A stretch of 64,000 bases of DNA from Pseudomonas fulva 12-X (GTDB lineage: Bacteria; Pseudomonadota; Gammaproteobacteria; Pseudomonadales; Pseudomonadaceae): assembly GCF_000213805.1 (NCBI RefSeq), contig NC_015556.1, positions 2,666,001 to 2,730,000 of the forward strand, read 5' to 3'. Made by a program: the position numbers and the translations under genes. The notes beneath the pieces are model-generated. The model was given only the letters and a program-made list of their open reading frames with translations. It did no database searches and had not been told where the DNA came from. Positions 51,717 through 60,038 of this stretch are shown here, piece after piece; positions within the stretch are counted from its first letter, which is position 1, and each line of letters starts with the position of its first letter.

Positions 51717-51851
51717 GGCGGCGATGCTACCACGGCAAACGCTCCATTCCAGTGCATATACGTATTGAAACGATTACAACCAAGCTGGCCGCCTGACGAC
51801 GTGATCGGCTAGCATCGCGGTTTTCCGCCCGCTTCATTCAGGACCGCCGAC

Positions 51852-52664
51852 ATGAAACTCGTTTCCTTCAACATCAATGGCTTGCGCGCCCGCCCGCATC
51901 AACTCGCGGCACTGATCGAGAAGCACCAGCCGGATGTGATCGGCCTGCAGGAAACCAAGGTCAGCGACGACCAGTTCCCCGAGGCGGAGATTCGCGCCCT
52001 GGGCTACCACGTGCACTACCACGGCCAGAAAGGCCATTACGGCGTCGCGCTGCTGTCGCGCCAGGCGCCGCTCGACATCACCAAGGGCTTCCCGGACGAC
52101 GGTGAGGAGTCCCAGCGCCGCTTCATCTATGGCACCTATGCCGACGCCAACGGCAACCCTGTGACCGTCATGAACGGCTACTTTCCCCAGGGTGAAAGCC
52201 GCGACCACCCCACCAAGTTTCCCGCCAAGCAGCGTTTCTACGCCGACCTGCAGGCACTCCTGAGCAACCGCTTCGCCCACGACCAGCCGCTGATCGTCAT
52301 GGGTGACATCAACATTTCCCCCGAGGATTGCGACATCGGTATCGGCGAGGTGAACCGCAAGCGCTGGCTGAAAACCGGCAAGTGCAGCTTCCTGCCCGAG
52401 GAGCGCGAATGGCTGGCGACCCTGAAGAGCTGGGGCCTGGTCGACAGCTTCCGCCAGTTGCATCCCGAGGTGGATGACCATTTCAGCTGGTTCGACTACC
52501 GCAGCCGCGGTTTCGAAGACGAGCCCAAGCGCGGTCTGCGCATCGACGTGATCCTCGCCTCGCGTGCCCTGCAGGATCGCCTCAAGGACGCCGGTATCGA
52601 CTACGAACTGCGTGGCATGGAAAAGCCTTCGGATCACGCGCCGATCTGGCTGCAGCTGGGCTGA
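51852..52664 (+). CDS. xthA: Exodeoxyribonuclease III
   Basis: A 270-aa Mg-dependent AP endonuclease and 3'-5' exonuclease of base-excision repair. Active-site motifs are [27 protein letters not shown] (Glu), NGYFPQGES (Tyr), [13 protein letters not shown] (Asp, Asn) and the C-terminal [10 protein letters not shown] (His). It is divergent from tamA. The Pho box of the next gene starts only 5 nt after its stop codon. Confidence 0.96.
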   Translation: MKLVSFNINGLRARPHQLAALIEKHQPDVIGLQETKVSDDQFPEAEIRALGYHVHYHGQKGHYGVALLSRQAPLDITKGFPDDGEESQRRFIYGTYADANGNPVTVMNGYFPQGESRDHPTKFPAKQRFYADLQALLSNRFAHDQPLIVMGDINISPEDCDIGIGEVNRKRWLKTGKCSFLPEEREWLATLKSWGLVDSFRQLHPEVDDHFSWFDYRSRGFEDEPKRGLRIDVILASRALQDRLKDAGIDYELRGMEKPSDHAPIWLQLG

Positions 52665-52668
52665 CCCG

Positions 52669-52697
52669 CAGTCATCTTGTAGTCATTTTTCTGTCTT
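52669..52697 (+). promoter_or_regulatory. Pho box with three direct repeats
   Basis: CAGTCAT (52669-52675), CTTG, TAGTCAT (52680-52686), TTTT, CTGTCTT (52691-52697). The PhoB consensus is CTGTCAT repeated every 11 bp with 4-bp AT-rich spacers. All three units keep the GTC core and the exact 11-bp phase. The box lies 43 nt before the start of a PstS-like gene, which fits PhoB control. Confidence 0.75.
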
Positions 52698-52740
52698 ATC
52701 GTCGCAGCACTTCCGCCATCCCTTGCAAGGTGATTGCCGC

Positions 52741-54120
52741 ATGCTGCGCGCCTCAACCCGTTGTGACCGTGAAACCTGGAGCCGAGCGGCGACCTTTCTG
52801 CTGCTCGGTTTCGTCTTCTATCTGAGCCCCTGGACGGCCTTCGCCGCCCTGCCCGTTCCGGCCGGCGATCAGCCCGTGCTACGCATCCAGGGCTCCAACA
52901 CCATTGGCGCCAAGCTCGGCCCGGCGCTGGTCAGGGGCCTGTTGCAGGAGCAAGGCTTCAATGACATACGCACCAGCACCACCCAGGAAAACGAGCAGAC
53001 GGTCAGCGCGCTGAACGCGGCCGGTCGCAAGGTCAGCGTGACCATCGCCGCCCACGGCTCGGGCACCGGCTTCACTGCGCTCGGTCAGGGCAGCGCCGAG
53101 CTGGCGGCCTCCTCACGGCCGATCAAGGACAGCGAAAGTGCAAGCCTGGCCTCCCTGGGCAACATGCAGAGCCGCGAGGCCGAACAGGTCATCGCCATCG
53201 ACGGCCTTGCCATCGTGCTACACCCAAGCAACCCCATAAGCGCCTTGAGTACCCTGCAACTGGCGCAAATCTTTTCCGGCGAGATCAGCGACTGGGCACA
53301 ACTGGGTAGCCGCCCCGGCGCCATCGACCTATATGCCCGCGACGACAATTCCGGCACCTTCGACACGTTCAAGGAACTGGTGCTGAGCGCCAACGGCAAG
53401 CAGCTTTCGGCCAAGGCCAAGCGCTTCGAGTCCAGCGAACAGCTGTCCGACTCGGTGGCGGGCGATGTCAACGGCATCGGTTTTATCGGCCTGCCCTATG
53501 TGCGCAGGGCCAAGGCGGTGGCTATCGCTGCCGGCGACTCGCAGCCGATGGCGCCCAGCGTGACGTTGATCGCCACCGAGGATTACCCGCTGTCGCGCCG
53601 CCTGTTCCTGTACGCGGCGCCCAAGCGCAGCAATCCCTGGGCCGAGGCCCTGCTCAAGTTCGCGCAAAGCCCACGCGGGCAAGCCATCGTCGCCCAGAAC
53701 GGCTTCATCGCCCAGAGCGTTGAAGCCGTGAAAATTGCCGCCACCGCGGACATGCCGCCGGCCTACCAGGAACTGACCCGCAACGCCCAGCGTCTGTCGG
53801 TCAACTTCCGCTTCCAGGAAGGCAGCGCCAGCCTGGACAACAAGGCGCAGCAGGACCTGCACCGCGTGCTCGACTATCTGCGCGAGCACGACAAGCTGCA
53901 GAACAAGGTGGTGCTGGTCGGCTTTGGCGACCCCAAGGCCCTGCCCGCGCGGGCCGAGCTGCTCTCCAAATTGCGCGCCATGGCGGTACGCCGCGAGCTG
54001 GTTCGCGAAGGCGTGGTGATGCGCGAGGTCACCGGCCTGGGTGACGAGCTGCCGGTTGCCGACAACGAGGGCGACAGCGGCAGGCTGAAGAATCGCCGCG
54101 TGGAAGTCTGGGTCTACTGA
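52741..54120 (+). CDS. PstS-like phosphate-binding / OmpA-domain fusion protein
   Basis: A 459-aa exported protein. The signal peptide is about residues 1-36 (hydrophobic TFLLLGFVFYLSPWTAFA). Residues 45-330 form a PstS-like solute-binding domain with LRIQGSNTIGAKLGPALV, AHGSGTGFTALGQGSAELAASSRPIKDSE and YARDDNSGTFDTFKELV. These are the phosphate-contacting loops of the family. Residues about 350-459 form an OmpA-like domain (VNFRFQEGSASLDNKAQQDL to NRRVEVWVY) that would bind peptidoglycan. ATG 52741 follows AAGGTGA. It is monocistronic and is preceded by a triple Pho box. It may hold phosphate, or sense it, at the cell wall. No permease genes are nearby, so import is unlikely to be its own job. 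Confidence 0.88.
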   Translation: MLRASTRCDRETWSRAATFLLLGFVFYLSPWTAFAALPVPAGDQPVLRIQGSNTIGAKLGPALVRGLLQEQGFNDIRTSTTQENEQTVSALNAAGRKVSVTIAAHGSGTGFTALGQGSAELAASSRPIKDSESASLASLGNMQSREAEQVIAIDGLAIVLHPSNPISALSTLQLAQIFSGEISDWAQLGSRPGAIDLYARDDNSGTFDTFKELVLSANGKQLSAKAKRFESSEQLSDSVAGDVNGIGFIGLPYVRRAKAVAIAAGDSQPMAPSVTLIATEDYPLSRRLFLYAAPKRSNPWAEALLKFAQSPRGQAIVAQNGFIAQSVEAVKIAATADMPPAYQELTRNAQRLSVNFRFQEGSASLDNKAQQDLHRVLDYLREHDKLQNKVVLVGFGDPKALPARAELLSKLRAMAVRRELVREGVVMREVTGLGDELPVADNEGDSGRLKNRRVEVWVY

Positions 54121-54275
54121 CCCGTTCGAGGCGCGGCCGAAAACTTGCTCGGACGCGTGATCCGGCCTAGCCTTTCAAGCAAGTGACGCCGGGCCCCTCT
54201 GGCGATGAGTCGCCCTCATCGTGATGTCGGAGTCACCAAGTTGAATCTCAACTTAGGCATCGACAGGGAGGGCCC
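54121..54275 (+). other. Structured leader of terC, no known riboswitch match
   Basis: The 155-nt spacer holds an inverted pair ACTTGCT (54142) / AGCAAGT (about 54176-54182), a short hairpin GGCGATGAGTCGCC and a small stem GTTGA/TCAAC, and ends GGGAGGGCCC before the ATG. terC homologues often carry a manganese (yybP-ykoY) riboswitch; its conserved core could not be recognised here. Confidence 0.35.
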
Positions 54276-55268
54276 ATGACAGCTCTACATGCCTTTATGC
54301 TCACGCCGTTTCTCGGCACCCCGTATTACTTCTGGCTGGCCTTCGTGGTCATCGTCATCGCCCTGCTGGTCTTCGACCTGGGCGTGCTGCACCGCGACCA
54401 ACACGAAATCGAAATGCGCGAGAGCCTGCTGCTCTACTCGGGCTATTTCAGTGTGGGCGTGGCTTTTGGCGGCTGGGTCTGGTGGCAGCTTGGCGCCACC
54501 AAGGCGCTGGAGTTCTACACGGGCTTTCTGGTCGAACAGTCGCTGTCGATGGACAACGTGTTCGTCATGGCGATGATCCTCGGCTTCTTCGGCATCCCCC
54601 GCAAATACCAGCACCGCGTGCTGTTCTGGGGCATCCTCGGCGTGGTGGTGCTGCGGGCGATCATGATCGGCCTGGGAACCGCCCTGGTGCAGCAATTCGA
54701 CTGGATTCTCTATGTGTTCGGCGCCTTTCTGCTGTTTACCGGCATCAAGATGCTGTTCAGCAAGGATCACGACGAGCATCCGGATCTGTCGCAGAACAAG
54801 CTGCTGATCTTCCTGCGCAAACACATCCGCATGACCGACGACCTGCACGGCGGCAAGTTTCTGGTGCGGCAGAAAGATCCGGCCAGCGGCAAGATGCTGC
54901 TGTTCGCCACGCCGCTGCTACTTGCCCTGGTACTGATCGAGCTGGCCGATCTGGTGTTCGCGGTCGACAGCGTGCCGGCGGTGTTCGCCATCACCCAGGA
55001 TCCGTTCATCGTCTACACCTCGAACATCTTCGCCATCCTCGGCCTGCGCGCGCTGTATTTCGCCCTGGCCGCACTGATGCACCGCTTCGTTTATCTGAAG
55101 TACGCGCTGGCCATCGTGCTGATGTTCATCGGCTGCAAGATTTTCCTGCACGGGTTCATCAAGGTTCCCGCTTTGCTCTCGCTCGGCGTTACCATGGGCG
55201 TGCTGTTCGGTGGCGTCATCCTGTCGCTGCTGAAAACCCGCGACAAGAAGCCTGCCGAGACGACGTGA
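54276..55268 (+). CDS. TerC/Alx family membrane protein
   Basis: A 330-aa integral membrane protein with about nine helices. The family signature acidic motifs are SLSMDNVFVMAMIL near 92 and LIELADLVFAVDSVPAVFAIT near 222-242, which carry the Glu/Asp residues proposed to bind metal. E. coli Alx is implicated in Mn2+ export; the TerC relatives are tied to tellurium resistance and to metallation of exoenzymes. The start has GGGAGGG 5 nt upstream. It is coupled by a GTGA overlap to the small downstream gene. Confidence 0.9.
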   Translation: MTALHAFMLTPFLGTPYYFWLAFVVIVIALLVFDLGVLHRDQHEIEMRESLLLYSGYFSVGVAFGGWVWWQLGATKALEFYTGFLVEQSLSMDNVFVMAMILGFFGIPRKYQHRVLFWGILGVVVLRAIMIGLGTALVQQFDWILYVFGAFLLFTGIKMLFSKDHDEHPDLSQNKLLIFLRKHIRMTDDLHGGKFLVRQKDPASGKMLLFATPLLLALVLIELADLVFAVDSVPAVFAITQDPFIVYTSNIFAILGLRALYFALAALMHRFVYLKYALAIVLMFIGCKIFLHGFIKVPALLSLGVTMGVLFGGVILSLLKTRDKKPAETT

Positions 55269-55459
55269 ACGAAACAGACGTGCAGCTTGAGCGACTGGAA
55301 AAACCCGACGGCGTGCGCTGGTGCGTGCGCCTGGGCAAGCGCACGCTGATGTTCGACGATGAAGGCGCCGCCCGCGCCGTCGCGGCGCAGCTGCATATGC
55401 GCCTGAACGGCGAGCGACTGAGCCTGGTACCCGACGCCGGCAAGGAGCCGGGCAGCTAG
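55265..55459 (+). CDS. Small hypothetical protein, 64 aa
   Basis: This frame opens at GTG 55265, overlapping the terC stop (GTGA), and encodes VNETDVQLERLEKPDGVRWC, then VRLGKRTLMFDDEGAARAVA and a short tail ending GKEPGS. The composition is that of a small soluble alpha/beta protein with amphipathic pattern and no signal. It is too short for domain assignment. The tight overlap and lack of opposite-strand competition favour a real gene, but homologues would be needed to confirm it. It ends 4 nt before the convergent acyl-CoA dehydrogenase stop. Confidence 0.5.
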   Translation: MNETDVQLERLEKPDGVRWCVRLGKRTLMFDDEGAARAVAAQLHMRLNGERLSLVPDAGKEPGS

Positions 55460-55463
55460 ACCC

Positions 55464-56675
55464 TCAGGCTTTGTGCAGATACTTGCCCAGCTCGTACTTG
55501 CCGATAGCGGCGCGGTGCACCTCATCCGGGCCGTCGGCCAGGCGCAGGGTGCGCTGCATGGCGTACCAGTAGGCCAGCGGGAAATCATCACTGACCCCTG
55601 CCCCGCCATGGATCTGAATGGCGCGGTCGATCACCTTCAACGCCACATTCGGCGCTACCACCTTGATCTGGGCGATCTCGCTGGCCGCCACCTTGTTGCC
55701 GACGGTATCCATCATGTACGCCGCGTTGAGGGTGAGCAGGCGCGCCATATTGATTTCCATGCGCGACTCGGCGATCAGGTCGATATTGCCGCCCAGGCGC
55801 GCTAGCGGCTTGCCGAACGCCGTGCGTTCGAGGGCGCGCTCGCACATCAGTTTCAGCGCCCGTTCCGCCATGCCGATGGAACGCATGCAATGGTGAATGC
55901 GGCCTGGGCCAAGGCGGCCCTGGGCGATTTCGAAGCCGCGGCCCTCACCGAGCAGCACGTTGCTGTACGGCACGCGCACGTCCTCGAACAGCACTTCGGC
56001 GTGACCGTGGGGAGCATCGTCATAGCCGAACACCGGCAGCGGGCGCAGCACCTTCACGCCGGGCGTGTCCATGGGCACCAGAATCATCGAATGCTGTTGG
56101 TGGCGTGGGCCATCCGGATTGCTGAGGCCCATGAAGATCATGATCTTGCAGCGTGGGTCGCAAGCACCCGAGGTCCACCACTTGCGGCCATTGATCACCC
56201 ATTGATCGCCATCACGAACAGCCGTGGCCTGCATGTTGGTGGCGTCCGACGAAGCGACGCCCGGCTCGGTCATCGCGAAGGCCGAACGAATCTCGCCGCT
56301 GAGCAGCGGCTCGAGCCATTGGCGCTTGTGGGCTTCGCTGCCGTAGCGCACCAGCACTTCCATGTTGCCGGTATCGGGCGCTGCGCAGTTGAACGGCTCG
56401 GCACCGATCAGCGAGCTGCCCATGATCTCTGCCAGCGGCGCGTATTCGGTATTGGTCAGCCCCGCGCCCAGCTCGGAATCGGGCAGGAACAGGTTCCACA
56501 GCCCCTCGCCTCTGGCGCGATCCTTGAGCTGTTCCATGATCGCAGTCGGCTGCCAGCGATCACCTTCGGCAACCTGACGCTCGAACTCGACCTCGGCCGG
56601 ATAGACATGATCCTGCATGAACGCGGTAACGCGCTTGCGCAGTTGCTGAACCTTGGGGGAATAGGCGAAATCCAC
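55464..56675 (-). CDS. Acyl-CoA dehydrogenase family protein
   Basis: A 403-aa FAD flavoprotein of the ACAD superfamily. Its FAD/substrate blocks are [53 protein letters not shown] and the C-terminal [18 protein letters not shown]. The start is GTG 56675 with GAGGTG 4 nt upstream. It is similar to the ACAD10/11-like group, which acts on branched or hydroxylated acyl-CoA; the true substrate is unknown. A divergent LysR gene with a 139-nt shared region suggests local control. Confidence 0.9.
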   Translation of the reverse strand: MDFAYSPKVQQLRKRVTAFMQDHVYPAEVEFERQVAEGDRWQPTAIMEQLKDRARGEGLWNLFLPDSELGAGLTNTEYAPLAEIMGSSLIGAEPFNCAAPDTGNMEVLVRYGSEAHKRQWLEPLLSGEIRSAFAMTEPGVASSDATNMQATAVRDGDQWVINGRKWWTSGACDPRCKIMIFMGLSNPDGPRHQQHSMILVPMDTPGVKVLRPLPVFGYDDAPHGHAEVLFEDVRVPYSNVLLGEGRGFEIAQGRLGPGRIHHCMRSIGMAERALKLMCERALERTAFGKPLARLGGNIDLIAESRMEINMARLLTLNAAYMMDTVGNKVAASEIAQIKVVAPNVALKVIDRAIQIHGGAGVSDDFPLAYWYAMQRTLRLADGPDEVHRAAIGKYELGKYLHKA

Positions 56676-56814
56676 GGCGCACCTCGGCTGCGTTTCTGTG
56701 TGCCACGGATGCTAGTGGACGGCGGGTCATAAATCGACGCTATTTTCGGCGTGTATTAACATTCATCACCGATATAAGATCGACCCACAAGAACAACTGC
56801 GGAGTCGCTCAGGC

Positions 56815-57744
56815 ATGAACCTGAACAAGGTCGATCTCAATCTTTTCGTGGTCTTCGACGCCATCTACACCGAAGCCAATCTCACCCGCGCCGGGCAGAT
56901 CGTCGGCATCACCCAGCCGGCGGTATCCAACGCCCTGGCCCGTCTGCGCGAGACCTTCAACGACCCGTTATTCGTGCGCACCGCCCAGGGCATGGTGCCC
57001 ACGCCAATGGCGCAGAACATCATCACGCCGGTTCGCAACGCCTTGCAGCAGCTACGCATCTCGGTGCAGGAAAGCCGCACCTTCAACCCGGCCCAGGCGA
57101 CCAAGAGCTTTCGCATCAGCATGACCGACCTCACCGAGGCGGTGGTGCTGCCGCCGCTGTTCCAGCGTCTGCGCCGCCAGGCGCCGAGCGTGACCATCGA
57201 AAGCATGCTGGTAAAGCGCCGCGAAACCACCAAGGAACTGGCTGCCGGCCGGCTGGACTTCGCCGTGGATGCGCCGCTGAACATCGATCCGCAGGTGCGT
57301 CACGTCAAATTGATGGAGGACCGTTATGTCTGCGCCATGCGTCACGGGCACCCGCTGGCCAAGGAAAAGCTCAGCCTGGAAGCCTACCTGTCACTGACCC
57401 ACATCCAGATCTCCAGCCGCCGCAGCGGCCTGGGCTATGTCGATCTGGCGCTGGGCAAGATGGGCATTCAGCGGCGTATCGCCTTGCGCTCGCAGCACTA
57501 CCTGATGGCCTGCCGGGTGATGCGCGATACCGACATGGCGATCACCGTGCCGGAACGTTTCGCCCGCGACAACGACCTGTACTTCAGTGAACTGCCGGTG
57601 GCCGGCATCCCCTCGCTGGAGACCCACTTGTACTGGCATGAAAGTACCGATCAGGATCCCGCCAACCGCTGGATGCGTGAACAAATCATCGAGATCTGCC
57701 AGCGCATCACCTCCGAGGAACGCAAAGCGGCGGCCAGCGCCTGA
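56815..57744 (+). CDS. LysR family transcriptional regulator
   Basis: A 309-aa regulator. The N-terminal helix-turn-helix (VDLNLFVVFDAIYTEANLTRAGQIVGITQPAVSNALARLR) lies at about 6-45, followed by FNDPLFVRTAQGMVPTP, which places it in the NodD/NahR/LeuO branch. The effector-binding domain covers about 95-300. It is divergent from the acyl-CoA dehydrogenase and most likely regulates it. The shared region has an AT-rich stretch around 56751-56780 (TATTAACATTCATCACCGAT) where a LysR site would be expected. Its effector is unknown. Confidence 0.9.
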   Translation: MNLNKVDLNLFVVFDAIYTEANLTRAGQIVGITQPAVSNALARLRETFNDPLFVRTAQGMVPTPMAQNIITPVRNALQQLRISVQESRTFNPAQATKSFRISMTDLTEAVVLPPLFQRLRRQAPSVTIESMLVKRRETTKELAAGRLDFAVDAPLNIDPQVRHVKLMEDRYVCAMRHGHPLAKEKLSLEAYLSLTHIQISSRRSGLGYVDLALGKMGIQRRIALRSQHYLMACRVMRDTDMAITVPERFARDNDLYFSELPVAGIPSLETHLYWHESTDQDPANRWMREQIIEICQRITSEERKAAASA

Positions 57745-57761
57745 GGTCAACCGAAGGAAGA

Positions 57762-58154
57762 TCAGCTGGAATAGTCCAGCACCGTCCAGACCCGTGTCAG
57801 GCCTTCGCCGATCACGCAATTCGAGGCGCTCAACTGCTTATTGTCGTGCAGAGTCATGCGGGTGGTGACGCCATCGGCGGCGTCCTGGCGCTCGACCAGC
57901 CACTGCAGCTTGCCGCAATTGGGCGTGTCGATCACATAGCTCGCGGCAACGGGTGCCTGCTTGCTGTTCAGCTTGATGGCGTCGACCACAACGCCGTGTT
58001 CCTCGACCCGCTTGCCATCGGAAACCAGTACCGCCCAGGCCTGATCGTCTTCGATGACCAGGTAATTGGCATTGACCTTGGGTTGCTCGACCTGGGGCTG
58101 TACGCAGCCGGTCAGTGTTACCAACAGCACAATTGTCATGAGTATCTGGTGCAT
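57762..58154 (-). CDS. Small hypothetical lipoprotein, 130 aa
   Basis: The N-terminus MHQILMTIVLLVTLTGC is a lipoprotein signal with lipobox LTGC and Cys17. The mature part is about 113 residues with two further Cys (in DTPNCGKL and SASNCVIGE), possibly a disulfide, and a beta-rich pattern ending RVWTVLDYSS. There is no recognisable domain. It is convergent with the LysR gene (17-nt gap) and divergent from the unknown gene at 58350, with a LexA box halfway between their starts. Confidence 0.8.
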   Translation of the reverse strand: MHQILMTIVLLVTLTGCVQPQVEQPKVNANYLVIEDDQAWAVLVSDGKRVEEHGVVVDAIKLNSKQAPVAASYVIDTPNCGKLQWLVERQDAADGVTTRMTLHDNKQLSASNCVIGEGLTRVWTVLDYSS

Positions 58155-58242
58155 TACAGGGAGTCCTCGGCATTGATCAGCAGCGCCTTACAGCGCCACC
58201 AGACAGGGGAGTCGGCAAGCGTCGGGGCTCACTATTACCGAA

Positions 58243-58262
58243 TACTGTTTATTTGTACAGTA
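58243..58262. promoter_or_regulatory. LexA (SOS) box
   Basis: TACTGTTTATTTGTACAGTA: the gammaproteobacterial LexA consensus is taCTGT-N8-ACAGta, matched here at every fixed position, with flanking TA on both sides. The box is equidistant (about 97 nt) from the divergent starts at 58154 (lipoprotein) and 58350 (unknown protein). The gap 58155-58349 has no other gene. Confidence 0.75.
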
Positions 58263-58349
58263 TTTTTGAATTACCCTAGCAGCCGTCATTACACGATCGC
58301 CGGCCCGGACATTTCCCGGCGAGCTCAGGCCTATAGCGGGAGCCTAACG

Positions 58350-58664
58350 ATGCTGGACGTATTGCAACTCAAACACACGATCAATCGGATGCCACTGGAC
58401 AAGGTGCGCCTCATCGTCGAGGAGCTGCATCTGGAGGGGATCGTTACCGAAGGTAAAACGCCGTTCAACCGCCTGCACTTCAACACCTGCTTCGCCGAGA
58501 TCGAAGCGCTTCTGCAACGGGCCGGCTATCACCGCCAGCTTGACGTGGTGGGTTATCAGGGATTGGCCTATGCGATGTTCGACCCCAATCGCTGGGAGGC
58601 CGTCGAGGTGCTGCGCTGGCTGAGGGATTACGTCGAAGAAGCCAGGGCCTGCCCTGCCTCCTGA
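58350..58664 (+). CDS. Hypothetical protein, 104 aa, probably SOS-linked
   Basis: I do not recognise the family. The protein is small, soluble and largely helical: MLDVLQLKHTINRMPLDKVR, then LIVEELHLEGIV, a polar turn (TEGKTPFNR), FAEIEALLQRAGYHRQL, and a C-terminal helix WEAVEVLRWLRDYVEEA. ATG 58350 follows GGGAG with 8 nt spacing. Upstream in-frame codons to 57846 run through the divergent lipoprotein and are rejected. A consensus LexA box lies about 97 nt upstream, suggesting DNA-damage induction. It could be a small inhibitor or accessory protein of the SOS response; that is inference. Confidence 0.78.
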   Translation: MLDVLQLKHTINRMPLDKVRLIVEELHLEGIVTEGKTPFNRLHFNTCFAEIEALLQRAGYHRQLDVVGYQGLAYAMFDPNRWEAVEVLRWLRDYVEEARACPAS

Positions 58665-58909
58665 TGAGGCGTTAACCGTACACGTGCTCGCTGATGGTTC
58701 GATTGCGCATCATTGCCTGGCCCGACTTCCTGGCATCGACTGCGCTCCAGTAGCTTGGCGCGATGCTTGCTTTAACCTCAACAATATCGCCTGGCAACCC
58801 TCAGATGGGAAGCCGGGTAACGTACACGGCATCTGCCAGACCACCTTCCCCCATCGGGTGTTCTGGTAGATGCCGTTCTTATTTGTGCCGCACTTTTCTG
58901 CAGGCAAAG

Positions 58910-58935
58910 AAAAACCCGGCCTGAGCCGGGTTTTT
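58910..58935 (-). terminator. Terminator of oprF
   Basis: AAAAACCCGGC / GCCGGGTTTTT with loop CTGA, followed on the minus strand by a further T-rich tail. It lies 17 nt past the oprF stop. The gap 58665-58909 has no supportable gene. Confidence 0.92.
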
Positions 58936-58952
58936 CATGATGCCTGAGCCTA

Positions 58953-59933
58953 TTACTGGGCTTGGGCTTCTACTTCAGCTTCAACGCGACGGTTGATGGC
59001 GCGACCTTCTTCGGTAGCGTTGTCAGCAACCGGACGCGACTCACCGTAACCAACCGAGTTGACGCGGTCAGCGCCTACACCGTACTGGTTGACCAGCACG
59101 TCACGAACAGCGTTTGCACGACGCTCGGACAGCTTCTGGTTGTAAGCGTCAGTACCGACGGAGTCAGTGTGACCTTCAACGGTGGTGGTGGTCTGCGGGT
59201 ACTGGTTCATGAAGTCAGCCAGGTTCTTGATGTCACCGTAGCTTTCTTGCTTGACAGCAGCTTTGTCGAAGTCGAATTTCACGTCCAGTTCAACGCGAAC
59301 GACTTGCGGAGCTTCTTCAACGACCGGAGCCGGAGCCGGGGTAGGCTCTGGAGCCGGCTCAGTTACCTGAGCGACCTGACGGGTGCTGCCACCGAAGTTC
59401 AGACCAACACCAACGCCGGCTTGCCACTCAGTGTCACCTTTGTCGATGTTGTACAGAGCTTCAACGCCTGCACGAGCATAGAACATTTCGGTGAAGTAGT
59501 ACTTGGCACCGCCACCAACGATGGCCAGAGTCGAAGTGTCGCGGCCGCCTTTGTTGGCGTCGCCGATGCTCTGGTGGCCAACGCCGCCGGAAACGTACGG
59601 ACGCAGGCCTACACCCGGCTGGCCGAAGTGGTAGAGGGCTTTCAGATCGGTCAGGTTGCCCTTGATGTTCTTGCTGCCAGCAGCGCCTTCGCCACGCAGG
59701 TCGTGGTATTCGCCGTAGGACAGTGCCAGCTCGACATCGTCGGTCAGGTAGTAGCCAACGCTAGCGCCGAACTGGTTGCCTTCGTCGTGAGCGAAATCAC
59801 GCTGGCTGTCGGTGAAGTAGCGGTTGGCAAAGCCTTCCACCTCGACAGCGCCTTGGCCTTGGGCCAGCACGCCCATGGAGGTAGCGGCTACCAAGGAGCC
59901 AATGACTACGCCTAAGGTGTTTTTCAGTTTCAT
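58953..59933 (-). CDS. oprF: Major outer-membrane porin OprF
   Basis: A 326-aa OmpA-family porin and structural protein. The signal peptide ends TSMGVLAQ with mature start near GQGAVEVEG. The N-terminal eight-strand barrel reaches about 160. A Pro/Ala/Glu-rich hinge (EPAPEPTPAPAPVVEEAP) lies near 195-212, and the C-terminal peptidoglycan-binding domain contains VEGHTDSVGTDAYNQKLSERR. No Cys occurs anywhere in the protein, whereas P. aeruginosa OprF has four around the hinge. It lies downstream of sigX, whose ECF sigma factor drives part of its expression in pseudomonads. It has its own terminator. Confidence 0.96.
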   Translation of the reverse strand: MKLKNTLGVVIGSLVAATSMGVLAQGQGAVEVEGFANRYFTDSQRDFAHDEGNQFGASVGYYLTDDVELALSYGEYHDLRGEGAAGSKNIKGNLTDLKALYHFGQPGVGLRPYVSGGVGHQSIGDANKGGRDTSTLAIVGGGAKYYFTEMFYARAGVEALYNIDKGDTEWQAGVGVGLNFGGSTRQVAQVTEPAPEPTPAPAPVVEEAPQVVRVELDVKFDFDKAAVKQESYGDIKNLADFMNQYPQTTTTVEGHTDSVGTDAYNQKLSERRANAVRDVLVNQYGVGADRVNSVGYGESRPVADNATEEGRAINRRVEAEVEAQAQ

Positions 59934-60038
59934 CCGTTAAATCCCCATCTATGAGTGATTGATCCGCATGCAGGTAGACATGCGAGTCTGCGGTAAGTTT
60001 ACTAAAACTCACCTTTGCCAGTTAAAGCTTGCCCCGAA

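Noticed and set aside
51721..51818. Inverted pair GCGATGCTA / TAGCATCGC across the tamA-xthA divide
   Set aside because: Only 9 bp, with arms 80 nt apart. One arm resembles a common Pseudomonas -10 region, so chance is likely.
54121..54275. Manganese riboswitch (yybP-ykoY) before terC
   Set aside because: The conserved core could not be located by eye. Kept only as a structured leader.
58684..58869. 61-codon open frame between the unknown gene and oprF
   Set aside because: No ribosome site, no coding-type composition, and it sits just before the oprF terminator.
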